Assembly: GCA_043816165.1 (NCBI GenBank)
Contig: JBDRIE010000037.1
Location: 1 to 64,000 of the forward strand
Reading direction: 5' to 3'
Source of the DNA: JAACEU01 sp043816165
GTDB taxonomy: Bacteria > Patescibacteriota > Gracilibacteria > UBA1369 > LOWO2-01-FULL-3
Length of the DNA: 64,000 nt
In this document: one piece after another, positions 8,075 through 17,587 of the stretch
Layout of the letters: every line of letters begins with the position of its first letter
How positions within the stretch are numbered: position 1 is the first letter of the stretch
Notes under the pieces: model-generated
Seen by the model: the letters and a program-made list of their open reading frames with translations, nothing else
What the model was told of the DNA's origin: nothing
The model's database searches: none
Made by a program: the position numbers and the translations under genes

Positions 8075-9784
8075 TTATTTTCTTAAGAATTTTTTTACTT
8101 TATCGTTTAATTCAGAGAATTTAACATCAGAGGCTTTATCTTTTGCTCTTTCTTTCCATTCAAGACCATCATTTTCCAAAGTTCTTTTACTTACAACCAA
8201 TCTAAGAGGAATTCCAATTAAGTCAGCGTCGTTTAGCTTAACCCCCGGACTATCATCCCTATCATCATACAATACTTCAACACCGGATTCCTGCAGATCT
8301 TTATACAATTTTTCTGCCGCTTCTTTCACTTCATCATCTTTTCCCAGAGAAACGACGTGAATTTGATAAGGAGCTACACTGATAGGCCAGATAATTCCTT
8401 TATCATCATGGTAAACCTCTACAATCGTCCCCATCAAACGTGTATTCCCGATACCATAGCAACCCATCACGCAAGGTTTTGATTTTCCATCTTTATCGGT
8501 GAAATTAAGGTCGAAAGCTTCGCTATATCTGGTTCCCAATTGGAAAATATTACCGACTTCAACAGCATGAATTTCCTTCAACGCTTTTCCGCATTTTGCA
8601 CAATCGAACCCACTTTTAACCTCCACAAGATCAGTAAAATCTTTAACAATAAAATCCCTCGCCAAATTAACATTTTTATAATCCTTTGCGTATTCATTTG
8701 CGCCTGTCACGAAATTCTTAATATTTTTGATTGAATGGTCACCAATAAAGGAAATTTTCACACCTTCCGGCATATTTACCGGGGAAATATAACCCTGTAC
8801 CAGACCCATTTCTTTCAAAACTTCAGGATCTGCCGGGCGTAGTCGTTTTTTCAAATAGTTTTCCAGCTTTACATCACTCACATTCAGGTCTCCTCGAATA
8901 ACAACCCCGACAAGACCCTCATCCTCTACGTCATATACAACACTCTTCAAAATTTTATATTCCGGAACATCGTGAGCCCTAGCATTATCAGTAACCGTAA
9001 ATCCACGCTCAATTTTCACAAGCTCCATCGGCAGCTCTTTCTCCTCTTTCACATCCGGATCAGCAATTTTTCCCTCTGCAATCTCCAAATTTTGTGCTAT
9101 TCCGCATTTATCACAAACAATAATTGTATCCTCACCAACTTCACTTTCAACAGAAAACTCATGTGAGAATTTATCAGTAAAAGGACCTCCGGAAGCCTCA
9201 ATAACATGTGCCTTCAAATCACACCTTTCGTAAACATTCAAATATGCCTGCTTCACACGCTCATAATATTTATCCAAATCCTCTTCAGAAGTGTGGAAAC
9301 TGTACATATCTTTCATCCCGAATTCACGCCCTCTCAGAAGTCCGGACTTCGCACGTGGCTCATCTCGAAACTTTGTTTGAATCTGATAAACACTAAGAGG
9401 TAAATCCTTATAAGAATTTATATACTTAGCCGCTAGGGGAGTCACAGTCTCCTCATGACTTGGCCCAAAAACAAATTCCTTGTCTCCGGAAGCATGAGTT
9501 CGATACAAAATTTCGTCCATTGTGCGATCACGACCGGTTGTTTTCCAAATATCAATTGGATGTAGAGCCGGCATCAGCAGCCTTTGCCCTTCCACCGCAT
9601 TCATCTCCTCTTCAATAATATTATTAATTTTATTAAAAACCCTATACCCAAGCGGTAACAAATTATAAATTCCTGCCGCAAGCTTCTCGATAAACCCGGC
9701 CTGAGTAAGGAATTTAGCATTTACACTATCCGCATCACACGGAGGATTATGCCTGGTCCTCCCAAAAAGATTACTATATAGCAT
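8075..9784 (-). CDS. proS: Prolyl-tRNA synthetase
   Basis: Class II aminoacyl-tRNA synthetase, 569 residues from ATG 9784 (MLYSNLFGRTRHNPP is the family N-terminus; longer starts overlap infB). Motif 2 is seen in QIQTKFRDEPRAKSGLLRGREFGMKDMYSFH and motif 3 in VMGCYGIGNTRLMGTIVE. Between motifs 2 and 3 lies the bacterial-type editing insertion (about residues 220-390, containing GVVIRGDLNVSDVKLENYL and FIGDHSIKN). The C-terminal anticodon-binding domain ends DDRDDSPGVKLNDADLIGIPLRLVVSKRTLEN. It starts 10 bases after infB and is directly followed by rfbD. Confidence 0.97.
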   Translation of the reverse strand: MLYSNLFGRTRHNPPCDADSVNAKFLTQAGFIEKLAAGIYNLLPLGYRVFNKINNIIEEEMNAVEGQRLLMPALHPIDIWKTTGRDRTMDEILYRTHASGDKEFVFGPSHEETVTPLAAKYINSYKDLPLSVYQIQTKFRDEPRAKSGLLRGREFGMKDMYSFHTSEEDLDKYYERVKQAYLNVYERCDLKAHVIEASGGPFTDKFSHEFSVESEVGEDTIIVCDKCGIAQNLEIAEGKIADPDVKEEKELPMELVKIERGFTVTDNARAHDVPEYKILKSVVYDVEDEGLVGVVIRGDLNVSDVKLENYLKKRLRPADPEVLKEMGLVQGYISPVNMPEGVKISFIGDHSIKNIKNFVTGANEYAKDYKNVNLARDFIVKDFTDLVEVKSGFDCAKCGKALKEIHAVEVGNIFQLGTRYSEAFDLNFTDKDGKSKPCVMGCYGIGNTRLMGTIVEVYHDDKGIIWPISVAPYQIHVVSLGKDDEVKEAAEKLYKDLQESGVEVLYDDRDDSPGVKLNDADLIGIPLRLVVSKRTLENDGLEWKERAKDKASDVKFSELNDKVKKFLRK

Positions 9785-9794
9785 ATTTAAAGTT

Positions 9795-11171
9795 TTATAT
9801 TGTTCTGTGTTTTTCCTCTTCAATATACACTTCCAGAATGTCCTCGTCTTCAACAGGAACACTACTATTTACTTTCATACCGCAATCATTTCCTTCACCA
9901 ATATCCTTTACCTCTTTATCAACTTTTCGCAATGATGTGATCAGACCTTCACCTGCAATTGCGTCTTCACCTTCTTCATCTTTGCCTCGAATAATATTGA
10001 ATTTAGCTTTATTCGCAATCTTACCACTCAAAACCTTACATCCTATGATCATATCTTTCTTTTTAGTAAGGAAAATTTGTCTAATTTGCGCACGTCCCAA
10101 AACTTTCTTGATTATCTCTGCATCCAAAAGCCCTGAAAGAATCTTCCTAACATCCTCAAGAAGATCATAAATAACTGTATATTTCTTTACCTCAACTCCT
10201 TCACGCTCCGCCGTCTTATCAACATAAGGCGAGTCGAAATCTGTATGGAATGCAGCGACCAACCCTTTACTTGCTGCCGCCATCATTACATCCGACTTGC
10301 TTACGCTTCCTACTCCACTATGAATTATTTTAACTGCAACTTCTTCATCCTTGATTTTAGCTATAGATTGCTTAATCGCTTCCAATGAACCCTTTGTGTC
10401 CGCTTTGACCACTAATCGTAAAATCTTTTCGGACTTAACCGTTGAAATAACCTGATTCATACCTGACATCCTGGCTTCCGACTCTTGTTTTGTCTGCAAT
10501 GTAACCTCTTCGGATCTTTGCTTTGCCACTTTTTCATTTGCAACCACTTGCAATATATCTCCACTTTTTGGTGTTTGTTGAAGTCCGGCTATGAGTACCG
10601 GAGTAGATGGACCTGCTATTCTCAGAGGTTTTCCATTATGATCCTTCATCAGCTTTATTCGCCCATACGTACGACCGATAATCACATTATTCATTATCTT
10701 CAAGGTTCCGGTATTGACCAAGATAGTAGCCACAGGCCCTAGACTTGAATCTAAGTGCGCCTCAATAACAGTTCCGACCGCTTCACGATCTGGATTTGCC
10801 TTCAAATCTTCCATTTCAGCAGTCAAAAGAATCATATCCAGCAAAGTATCTATGCCATCACCACGCAATGCAGAAACCGGCACCATTACCGTTTTTCCAC
10901 CCCAATCTTCCGGTTGTAGATCGTGCTCTGCCAATTCTCCTTTTACTTTGTCAGGATTAGCATCTGGCTTATCCATCTTATTAATAGCGACAATGATAGG
11001 AACTCCCGCTTCTTTTGCGTGATTTATTGCTTCAATCGTCTGAGGCTTAACACCTTCGTCAGCTGCCACAACCAATATTGCAATATCTGTGACTTTTGCG
11101 CCACGTGCTCGCATAGATGTAAATGCTTCATGACCGGGAGTATCCAGAAAAGTTATTAATTTCCCCTTTTT
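9795..11171 (-). CDS. infB: Translation initiation factor IF-2, C-terminal part (after frameshift)
   Basis: This frame carries the rest of the IF-2 GTPase domain and the C-terminal domains. Reading starts just after an A-run at 11167-11172: LITFLDTPGHEAFTSMRARGAKVTDIAILVVAADEG is the switch II region, NKMDKPDANPDK the G4 motif, and SALRGDGIDTLLDMI the G5 region. The two beta-barrel domains and the fMet-tRNA-binding C-terminus follow, ending in VEVYIEEEKHRTI-like sequence. It is in the -1 frame relative to the N-terminal part. The ATG at 11114 falls in mid-domain and is unlikely to be a true start. The stop is 10 bases before proS. Confidence 0.9.
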   Translation of the reverse strand, partial: KKGKLITFLDTPGHEAFTSMRARGAKVTDIAILVVAADEGVKPQTIEAINHAKEAGVPIIVAINKMDKPDANPDKVKGELAEHDLQPEDWGGKTVMVPVSALRGDGIDTLLDMILLTAEMEDLKANPDREAVGTVIEAHLDSSLGPVATILVNTGTLKIMNNVIIGRTYGRIKLMKDHNGKPLRIAGPSTPVLIAGLQQTPKSGDILQVVANEKVAKQRSEEVTLQTKQESEARMSGMNQVISTVKSEKILRLVVKADTKGSLEAIKQSIAKIKDEEVAVKIIHSGVGSVSKSDVMMAAASKGLVAAFHTDFDSPYVDKTAEREGVEVKKYTVIYDLLEDVRKILSGLLDAEIIKKVLGRAQIRQIFLTKKKDMIIGCKVLSGKIANKAKFNIIRGKDEEGEDAIAGEGLITSLRKVDKEVKDIGEGNDCGMKVNSSVPVEDEDILEVYIEEEKHRTI

Positions 11172-11908
11172 TCCACCTGATAAGCTCCGATATGCTGAGT
11201 AATCCCTCCAGACTCACCGGCTACTACATCAGTTTCACGGATTGAATCCAATAATTTCGTTTTACCATGATCAACATGCCCCATTACCACTACCACCGGA
11301 GGCCTTACTTTCAAATCCGAAGAATCATCTTCCTGCAATAGTTTTGTAATGTCACCCGCCATCAACTCCTCGACACCGGCCACTGATCGCTTTCTCTTGA
11401 TCTTAATCTCCATATCATCTGCAATAATTTGAGCAGTATCAAAATCAATTTGTTGATTAATATTAGCCAAAATTCCATTCTTCATCAGCTCGCCAATGAT
11501 TTTTGCAATTTTTATCCCTGTTTTTTCAGCAAATTCCTTTACAGTAATGGAATCAGGAATTTCAATAGGCTTACTTGTGTCTACTTCTAGTGTTTCTTCC
11601 GGCTTTTCCTCAACTTTTTTTGTTACGGTTTTACCGGCCTTTTGCTTCCTTTGACTCTTAACAATTTCACGTTCTCTCTCTTCTGCAATAATTTCATCAT
11701 ATATTTCGGCAACATCAGTTGGTCCTTGAGCTTCTGCAGATTCCGCCTCTTTTTTAGACATAAGTTCGTCTAAAATGAGCTCAGCAACGTCGTCTTCGAT
11801 AACACGAGCTCTAGGTGCAATATCAAACCCCAGATTAGTGATTTTATCCTTCAAATCTTTGACCTGAATATCTAATTTTTCCGCTAAATCCGCAAGTTTT
11901 ATAGACAT
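11156..11908 (-). CDS. infB: Translation initiation factor IF-2, N-terminal part (before frameshift)
   Basis: Starts at ATG 11908 with MSIKLADLAEKLDIQVKDL, an IF2_N-type domain. After an acidic/basic linker a second IF2_N domain follows (PDSITVKEFAEKTGIKIAKIIGELMKNG), then the start of the G domain with VVVMGHVDHGKTKLLDSIRETDVVAGESGGITQHIGAYQV split over residues about 200-245. The frame then reads EKRGN and hits TAATAA, where normal IF-2 continues EKKGKLITFLDTPGHE in the -1 frame. One extra A in the A6 run (11167-11172) would restore a single protein of about 704 residues. See the finding on this site. Confidence 0.92.
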   Translation of the reverse strand: MSIKLADLAEKLDIQVKDLKDKITNLGFDIAPRARVIEDDVAELILDELMSKKEAESAEAQGPTDVAEIYDEIIAEEREREIVKSQRKQKAGKTVTKKVEEKPEETLEVDTSKPIEIPDSITVKEFAEKTGIKIAKIIGELMKNGILANINQQIDFDTAQIIADDMEIKIKRKRSVAGVEELMAGDITKLLQEDDSSDLKVRPPVVVVMGHVDHGKTKLLDSIRETDVVAGESGGITQHIGAYQVEKRGN

Positions 11909-11936
11909 ATATGATTTCTGTATAAAAAACAAAAAT

Positions 11937-11965
11937 AGTCTACGGAAAAAACGTTTTATTGTAAA
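11937..11965 (-). promoter_or_regulatory. Predicted infB promoter
   Basis: On the minus strand TTTACA (11960-11965), a 17-base spacer and TAGACT (11937-11942). Initiation near 11929 gives a leader of about 20 bases before the infB ATG at 11908, with no Shine-Dalgarno sequence. The intergenic space to the divergent rmuC is only 82 bases. Confidence 0.55.
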
Positions 11966-11990
11966 GAAAAACAGTATATCATGACCCTCG

Positions 11991-13082
11991 ATGGAAAATT
12001 TATTATTTGTAGTTGGAGTTGGAGTTCTTCTAGGGATGGCTTTCATAATTTATAAGCTGCGAGATATGAAGAAGCCTGATGATCAAAAGCTCGTTTTTGA
12101 ATATATAGAAGCATTACGGAAAGAAATGCGTGAAAGCGGAACCGAAAACCGCAAAGAGGTACAGCAAAGACTGGATGTTATCCAAGAGAGACTCTCAAAA
12201 GGTCTAGAGGTTTCTTCACAAACCATTCAAAAACAATTCTCCCAAAGTTCTAAGTTAATATCAGAAGTTACTCAAAAGCTCACAAAACTGGACGAAACAA
12301 ACAAGCAGGTCCTGAATTTCTCAGAACAAATGCAAAGTCTGGAAAACATTCTCAAAAATCCAAAACAAAGAGGTATTTTAGGAGAATATTTTCTGGAAAC
12401 GTTACTTGGTCATGTTCTTCAACCAAATCAATACCAAATGCAGTACAAATTTGATAGTGGTGAAATAGTGGATGCAGCAGTTTTCTTTAAAGATAAGATA
12501 ATTCCAATCGATGCAAAATTCTCACTCGAGAAATACAACATGATTATGGAGGAAAAGAGTGCAGATAAACGCGAAAAGCTAGAAAAAGAATTCAAATTGG
12601 ACATCAAAAACCGAATAGACGAAACCGCGAAATACATAAGACCAAAAGAAAACACAACCGACTTCGCATTCATGTTTATCCCTGCCGAAGGAATTTACTA
12701 CAACCTCCTAATCTACAAAGTAGGCTCATTGAAGATAAACGCAAACGACTTCGTCGAATACGCCTTCAAAAAGCACGTAATCATAGTTTCCCCAACTTCA
12801 TTCTTCGCATATCTGGAAACCGTGCTCCAAGGATTAAAAGCTCTAAAAATGGAAGAGTCAGTTCATGAAATCATCAAAAAAGTAGGGGACTTAGGGCGAC
12901 ATATGGGAAGCTACGAAGAATACCTCCAAAAAATGGGTAACAGCCTTGGGACAACAGTAAATATGTACAATTCAGCCTACAAAGAATTCAACAAAATCGA
13001 CAAAGATGTTTACAAAATCACTGACGGCGACGCAGGCGGTAAAGCCGATCCTGCCGTTTTGGATAAACCAAATATAAATTAA
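11991..13082 (+). CDS. rmuC: RmuC-family DNA recombination protein
   Basis: A 363-residue protein. It has an N-terminal membrane helix (about residues 3-21), a coiled coil (about 35-115), then the RmuC nuclease-like core: KNPKQRGILGEYFLETLLGHVL, IIPIDAKFSLEKY, FAFMFIPAEGIYY and VIIVSPTSFFAYLETVLQGLK. RmuC limits inversions at short inverted repeats and is linked to replication-fork repair in E. coli; its core resembles PD-(D/E)XK nucleases, with the DAK motif as the likely metal site. It is divergent from infB and is followed after 11 bases by a CARDB protein on the same strand. Confidence 0.93.
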   Translation: MENLLFVVGVGVLLGMAFIIYKLRDMKKPDDQKLVFEYIEALRKEMRESGTENRKEVQQRLDVIQERLSKGLEVSSQTIQKQFSQSSKLISEVTQKLTKLDETNKQVLNFSEQMQSLENILKNPKQRGILGEYFLETLLGHVLQPNQYQMQYKFDSGEIVDAAVFFKDKIIPIDAKFSLEKYNMIMEEKSADKREKLEKEFKLDIKNRIDETAKYIRPKENTTDFAFMFIPAEGIYYNLLIYKVGSLKINANDFVEYAFKKHVIIVSPTSFFAYLETVLQGLKALKMEESVHEIIKKVGDLGRHMGSYEEYLQKMGNSLGTTVNMYNSAYKEFNKIDKDVYKITDGDAGGKADPAVLDKPNIN

Positions 13083-13093
13083 CCAAAATTATC

Positions 13094-13585
13094 ATGGGAG
13101 TTAGATCAAAAACATTAGTAGTTGTATTACTGGTTGGTCTTGTATTCGGAGTATTCGCCTTATCAACGCGAAACTCTCAATTATTCAAAGGACAGATCTT
13201 TGATGGACCCGGGAATGAGATTACAGAAGAAACAGGAGATGTATTATTGCCGGATCTGACCGTAAATGCAGAAATTATATTTCCGGAAATAGCCGATGAC
13301 GACATAGAGATTGATGTGACAATGGAAAATATCGGAGAAGGCACAATCCCCGGAGGAACACCATACACATACACCATATACATCAATGACACGGAAGTAT
13401 TCTCAAACAGCGATTCTTATAGTGAATTAGCACCTGGAGATGCGTTTAGCTTTAAATATCCAATCTCAAAGACAATTTACCAATACCCAAATGAAGGAAC
13501 GGTAAAAGTAGTGGTAGACGGGGAGAATTCAATCAAAGAAAGCAACGAAGGCAATAACGAAATCATAAAAGATTATAAACTGTAA
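13094..13585 (+). CDS. Exported CARDB-like domain protein
   Basis: A 163-residue protein with an N-terminal uncleaved signal-anchor (VLLVGLVFGVFAL, about residues 8-24). It is followed by one immunoglobulin-like domain with the CARDB pattern LPDLTVNAEIIFPE ... VTMENIGEGTIPGG ... VKVVVDGENSIKESNEGNNE. CARDB domains are extracellular beta-sandwiches often used for adhesion or as spacers in surface proteins. It lies between rmuC and a GDPD-like gene, 4 bases before the latter, so it is probably in the same transcript. The ligand is unknown. Confidence 0.8.
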   Translation: MGVRSKTLVVVLLVGLVFGVFALSTRNSQLFKGQIFDGPGNEITEETGDVLLPDLTVNAEIIFPEIADDDIEIDVTMENIGEGTIPGGTPYTYTIYINDTEVFSNSDSYSELAPGDAFSFKYPISKTIYQYPNEGTVKVVVDGENSIKESNEGNNEIIKDYKL

Positions 13586-13588
13586 AAA

Positions 13589-14785
13589 ATGTACGATACA
13601 TCCTCAGGAACACAACCGTTCCCGGAAAAAATAACAGAGTCTGTACTTAAGGATGAAAATACCGGTGCAAGTAAAGCCTTGAAAACCAGAGAAAAGAAAT
13701 CAAAGGAACGAGTAATTGAGAAAAGAACCCAAAAAGAGCTCAACGACATGAAGGAAATCAGGAATTTTTGGGAAGAGACTTTTGGGAAAGGAGCAGTAGC
13801 GAGTTTCTTCATAAGTTTGAACGCTTTTCTTGCCGGAGAAGAGGGGACTTTTGATGCCGCGGCCTTCGATGAAGAAATTACCGCAAGAGCCAAGGAACTT
13901 TCAAAACAAGGATTCAACATGGATGAGTTTGTAGTTGCACACAGATCATTGGGGTACGGAAGACACAGAGAGAATTCGGAAGAAGGACTGAAAGCCGCGC
14001 TGAATGGAGGAGAGAAACAAATAGAAATAGATTTGCGTAAAGGTCCGGACGGGAAATTATATTTATCCCACGGCCCAATTAAGAAAAATGATGTAAAAAA
14101 CCTTCTAAGCATAAATAAAGCATTAGAGATTTTTGCTGAAAGTGACAATCAAAATGTTGCCATATTTTTTGATGTTAAGGAAAAGGGCGTGGTGAAGCTT
14201 TTGGATGCGGCAATGAACTTGGTAGATACATCTTTCAAGGGCAGAGCAGGCTACAGATCGCTAAAAGACAGACATTTTATAATGGCATTCGATAAAACCA
14301 TACTGAGGGAAGCGAAAAATTCAAATGGAGCTCGTCCTCTGGTTTATTATTATTTCCCAACTGCAAAATACGGAATAATGAGTGGACTAATATCACTGAT
14401 AGGAAGGAAAAGAGTCAAAAGCATGCTTGATACAGCCGATTCAATAGGCGGAACGCGCACAGCTGAAGGATTAGAAAAAACCGGATTAAGTGTAAATGGA
14501 AAATCTGTCGGCAAAAAATTCAAAACCAACTTCGACATGTGGAGAAATTTGCCAAGCAGTGACATTCTAGCAACAATTAAAAGCAGTAACGGTTATCTTT
14601 GTATACCAGCGGCACTTGCAACCAAAGAATTGGTGAAGAAAATAAAGGGAAAAGGAATCAAAGTAGCTGTTTGGGGCGCAAACGACAGCAGAATCAAGAA
14701 AATGATTCACGAATTAGGCGTAGACCTTGTAATTACTGACACACCAAGGGCGGCTAGCAAAAAATCCGCAAGAAGGGCCGCTTAA
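13589..14785 (+). CDS. Glycerophosphodiester phosphodiesterase-like (GDPD) domain protein
   Basis: A 398-residue protein. Residues about 1-110 are Lys/Glu-rich and probably helical, without a signal peptide. From about 110 the GDPD TIM-barrel pattern appears: VAHRSLGYGRHRENSEEGLKAAL (catalytic His and Glu-Asn), then IEIDLRKGPDGKLYLSHGP (metal-binding Glu/Asp and second His), and late GIKVAVWGAND ... GVDLVITDTP, typical of the barrel's end. The enzyme class hydrolyses glycerophosphodiesters, but some members act on other phosphodiesters. The C-terminus is Arg/Lys/Ala-rich. The gene overlaps the convergent helicase gene by four bases. Family call good, substrate open. Confidence 0.8.
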   Translation: MYDTSSGTQPFPEKITESVLKDENTGASKALKTREKKSKERVIEKRTQKELNDMKEIRNFWEETFGKGAVASFFISLNAFLAGEEGTFDAAAFDEEITARAKELSKQGFNMDEFVVAHRSLGYGRHRENSEEGLKAALNGGEKQIEIDLRKGPDGKLYLSHGPIKKNDVKNLLSINKALEIFAESDNQNVAIFFDVKEKGVVKLLDAAMNLVDTSFKGRAGYRSLKDRHFIMAFDKTILREAKNSNGARPLVYYYFPTAKYGIMSGLISLIGRKRVKSMLDTADSIGGTRTAEGLEKTGLSVNGKSVGKKFKTNFDMWRNLPSSDILATIKSSNGYLCIPAALATKELVKKIKGKGIKVAVWGANDSRIKKMIHELGVDLVITDTPRAASKKSARRAA

Positions 14786-17586
14786 ACAGCCGGACAAATC
14801 AATCTATAGTCGCAAAATTTACACAAAAACCCCGGAGTTGGATTGAAATCCGACTTTTTCAATTCGGAAACAGTCTCCTCCACATCATCCACGATTTTAT
14901 TGAGTTGCTCGTCTGTTCTTTCCGTAGAGATTTTTTCATTATCCTCCAGATAATAAAGACTCAGTTTGCTAACCTTAATCCCAAAAATATCACGACATGC
15001 AAGCGCATAAATAGAAAGCTGCAAGTCATTTTTCAGATTCGGATTCGACTTCATACGTCCCGTCTTGTAATCAATCATTTCATATGTGCCATCATCCAGC
15101 TTGTCGATCCTATCAATTCGCCCGGATAGCATGTACTGGCCCAATTTCAGGTTAAACGGCCTCTCCAAAAACGCAGGAACAACCCAAGGACTAGAATTGG
15201 TTTCATAGAACTTAGTGAGCATCTCCAGTCCTTTATCATAGCGGATCCCCTCGTGTTCTTTACTCTCAAATCCATAAGGAATCCAACTCTTCTCGTAAAG
15301 CTCTTTCAACTTTTCTAAACTTACATTCTCCCCTTTTTTTAATAATTCATAAAGTTCATTCAAAGTTTCATGAACACTGGACCCAAAGTTTGCCGCATGC
15401 GACGGAGGTACGGGGACATTCATGATATATCTGTAGTTGTATTTCAAAGGACACGATTTAAAAGTATCCAACTGTGAATAACTCACTCTTTTACTTTTAA
15501 ATGGAGGTAAATTGAAAATAGGGGTAACCGGAGACTTGAATTCCTGCAGTTTCTTTACTGAATCTTCAGAGGCGGAATGATCCGTACGTATTCCGTAACC
15601 ACTATCTTCCACCTCCCCGACGAAAGGAGAAACTTTCCACTTTTTGTTGCCCTCGTATTGATCACTATAAGTTAAAAAGACTTTTTGTTTCGCTCTTGTC
15701 ATGGCCACGTAAAACAATCGCCTCTCTTCTTGCAAATGAAAATCGCCCTCAGGGAAAATTTCTTTGGTCAACTCTTCCGGAACGTAAAAAGGTTCCCATC
15801 TTTTACCGGTAGGAAAGCGCTGATTGACTAAATTTACAATAAAAACATATTTGAACTGCAATCCCTTACTACCATGGCATGTCAAAATCTGCACAGAATC
15901 CTTTGTTTGTGAATCATCATAACTCAAAGGAGCATTAGCTTCATTTAAAAGGTCGATATACGCGGAGAAATCTATTACTGAATTGTGTTCGTTTTCTCGC
16001 CCGAATTTATCAACTCTTCTTGCAAATTGATCAATATTGCCCACTTCCTCATATTTCTCAGAGTCGATAAGAAACTTGATTAAATTTATTTTCCTTGAAA
16101 ACTCATTAAGCACTATTCCAACCGGATTATTTTTCGAAAAATCAATCAATTTCGTAAACAAATTGAAGACTGTCTGTAATGGGTCCTCTGTGCCCGGGAT
16201 AGTCATGTTTTCATCTTCCAGTCTGTCCTTTATCAACTTAAACAAGTGGTTTTTCTTGCTTCCGTTTAGTAGTTCCAATATATCCGTCATAGGAATCCCA
16301 AATACATCCATTTTTAGTATTCGAAGCATTGCAATATCGTCATCAGGATTTGCCAAAAACTTAGTCACTGCAATCAAATCCTTGATTTCATTCAACGACA
16401 TAAGCCCTTTTGGATTTCTAACTTGATAGGGGATCCCAAGATATTTGAGCTCATCAGTAAAAGGAATTGCATGATTATTATTGCGTACCAAAACTGCAAT
16501 ATCTGCCAAATCGACGCCTTCCTTTTGCAAAAACTGAATTTTCTCCGCAACAAATACCGATTCTTCCAGAAACGTAGGGAAATGGTGGATTTCTACGGGT
16601 TCAGCGCCTTCCACATTACAATTAAGCTGTTTATTCAAACCGGTCTTTGATTCCAGTCGATCCGGATTGTTATTTTGTATTAAATTATAAGCCGCATCCA
16701 AGATATTTTTTGTGCTTCTATAATTTTCTATCAAAACTATTTTCTTATGATCCTTAAATTCCTCGTCAAACTTTAGAATATTACTAAGACTCGCACCCCT
16801 CCATTTATAAATACTCTGATCATCATCTCCTACAGCCACAATATTTTTATGATTCTTCGACAGATCCAACAAGAGCTTAAACTGAGCATAATTTGTATCT
16901 TGGAACTCATCCACCAATATATATTTATACCGATTTTGATATTCAGCCAATACTCCGGGTCTTTTTTCTAAAAGTTGCAAACCCAAATATGTAAGATCAG
17001 CGAAATCCAAATAATTATTTTTTATCAACAAATCCTGGTATTCCTGAAAAACAGTAGCAATTTCTTTGATTTTTTCCCCATCATCACCTCCAATTCTCTC
17101 CGTGAATTTCAGATACTCAGAAGGCGCAATCAGTTCATCCTTTAGTTTGCCAAAATGAGTCAATAATTCGTAAATAAAACTATTCGGATTACCCAGCGGA
17201 CGATAATAATCCAAACTAAACGAATAAAGGTTTTGTTTAAAGAAAAACCACTGCTCAACTTGCCCAAGGATCTTGAATCCGGGGTCAATTCCTATTTCCA
17301 AACCGGATTCTCGCAGGATCTTCTCTGAAAATGAATGAAACGTCTTTATACTACACTCCTCATAGCCAAGTGGCATTTTCTCATCGACACGCTCAACCAT
17401 CTCATTGGCGGCTTTTTCAGTAAAGGTTAGCGCCAAAATCTCACCCGGCTTCGCCTTACCGGTTTCAATCAAATGAACAATCCTATCTGTTATTGCGCGG
17501 GTCTTACCGGTTCCGGCTCCCGCGATAATAAGCAAAGGACCCTCATCATGCTCTACTACCAGTTTTTGTTCGGGATTCAGTTCCAT
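14782..17586 (-). CDS. UvrD/RecB-type helicase fused to PD-(D/E)XK nuclease with Fe-S cysteines
   Basis: A 934-residue superfamily 1A DNA helicase starting at ATG 17586 (MELNPEQKLVVEHDEGPLL), two bases after rpsA ends; longer starts would read through the rpsA repeats. Helicase motifs: LIIAGAGTGKT (Walker A), ILVDEFQDTN (Walker B), AVGDDDQSIYKWRGA (motif III), ILTCHGSKGLQFKYVFI (motif V) and RRLFYVAMTRAK (motif VI). From about residue 700 a RecB-like nuclease follows, with EMIDYKTGR as the catalytic core. FKSCPLKYNYRY (about 707) plus CKFCDYRLICP (about 924) give the four-Cys pattern of AddB/Cas4-type iron-sulphur nucleases. It may replace AddAB/RecBCD for end processing. Confidence 0.9.
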   Translation of the reverse strand: MELNPEQKLVVEHDEGPLLIIAGAGTGKTRAITDRIVHLIETGKAKPGEILALTFTEKAANEMVERVDEKMPLGYEECSIKTFHSFSEKILRESGLEIGIDPGFKILGQVEQWFFFKQNLYSFSLDYYRPLGNPNSFIYELLTHFGKLKDELIAPSEYLKFTERIGGDDGEKIKEIATVFQEYQDLLIKNNYLDFADLTYLGLQLLEKRPGVLAEYQNRYKYILVDEFQDTNYAQFKLLLDLSKNHKNIVAVGDDDQSIYKWRGASLSNILKFDEEFKDHKKIVLIENYRSTKNILDAAYNLIQNNNPDRLESKTGLNKQLNCNVEGAEPVEIHHFPTFLEESVFVAEKIQFLQKEGVDLADIAVLVRNNNHAIPFTDELKYLGIPYQVRNPKGLMSLNEIKDLIAVTKFLANPDDDIAMLRILKMDVFGIPMTDILELLNGSKKNHLFKLIKDRLEDENMTIPGTEDPLQTVFNLFTKLIDFSKNNPVGIVLNEFSRKINLIKFLIDSEKYEEVGNIDQFARRVDKFGRENEHNSVIDFSAYIDLLNEANAPLSYDDSQTKDSVQILTCHGSKGLQFKYVFIVNLVNQRFPTGKRWEPFYVPEELTKEIFPEGDFHLQEERRLFYVAMTRAKQKVFLTYSDQYEGNKKWKVSPFVGEVEDSGYGIRTDHSASEDSVKKLQEFKSPVTPIFNLPPFKSKRVSYSQLDTFKSCPLKYNYRYIMNVPVPPSHAANFGSSVHETLNELYELLKKGENVSLEKLKELYEKSWIPYGFESKEHEGIRYDKGLEMLTKFYETNSSPWVVPAFLERPFNLKLGQYMLSGRIDRIDKLDDGTYEMIDYKTGRMKSNPNLKNDLQLSIYALACRDIFGIKVSKLSLYYLEDNEKISTERTDEQLNKIVDDVEETVSELKKSDFNPTPGFLCKFCDYRLICPAV

Positions 17587-17587
17587 A

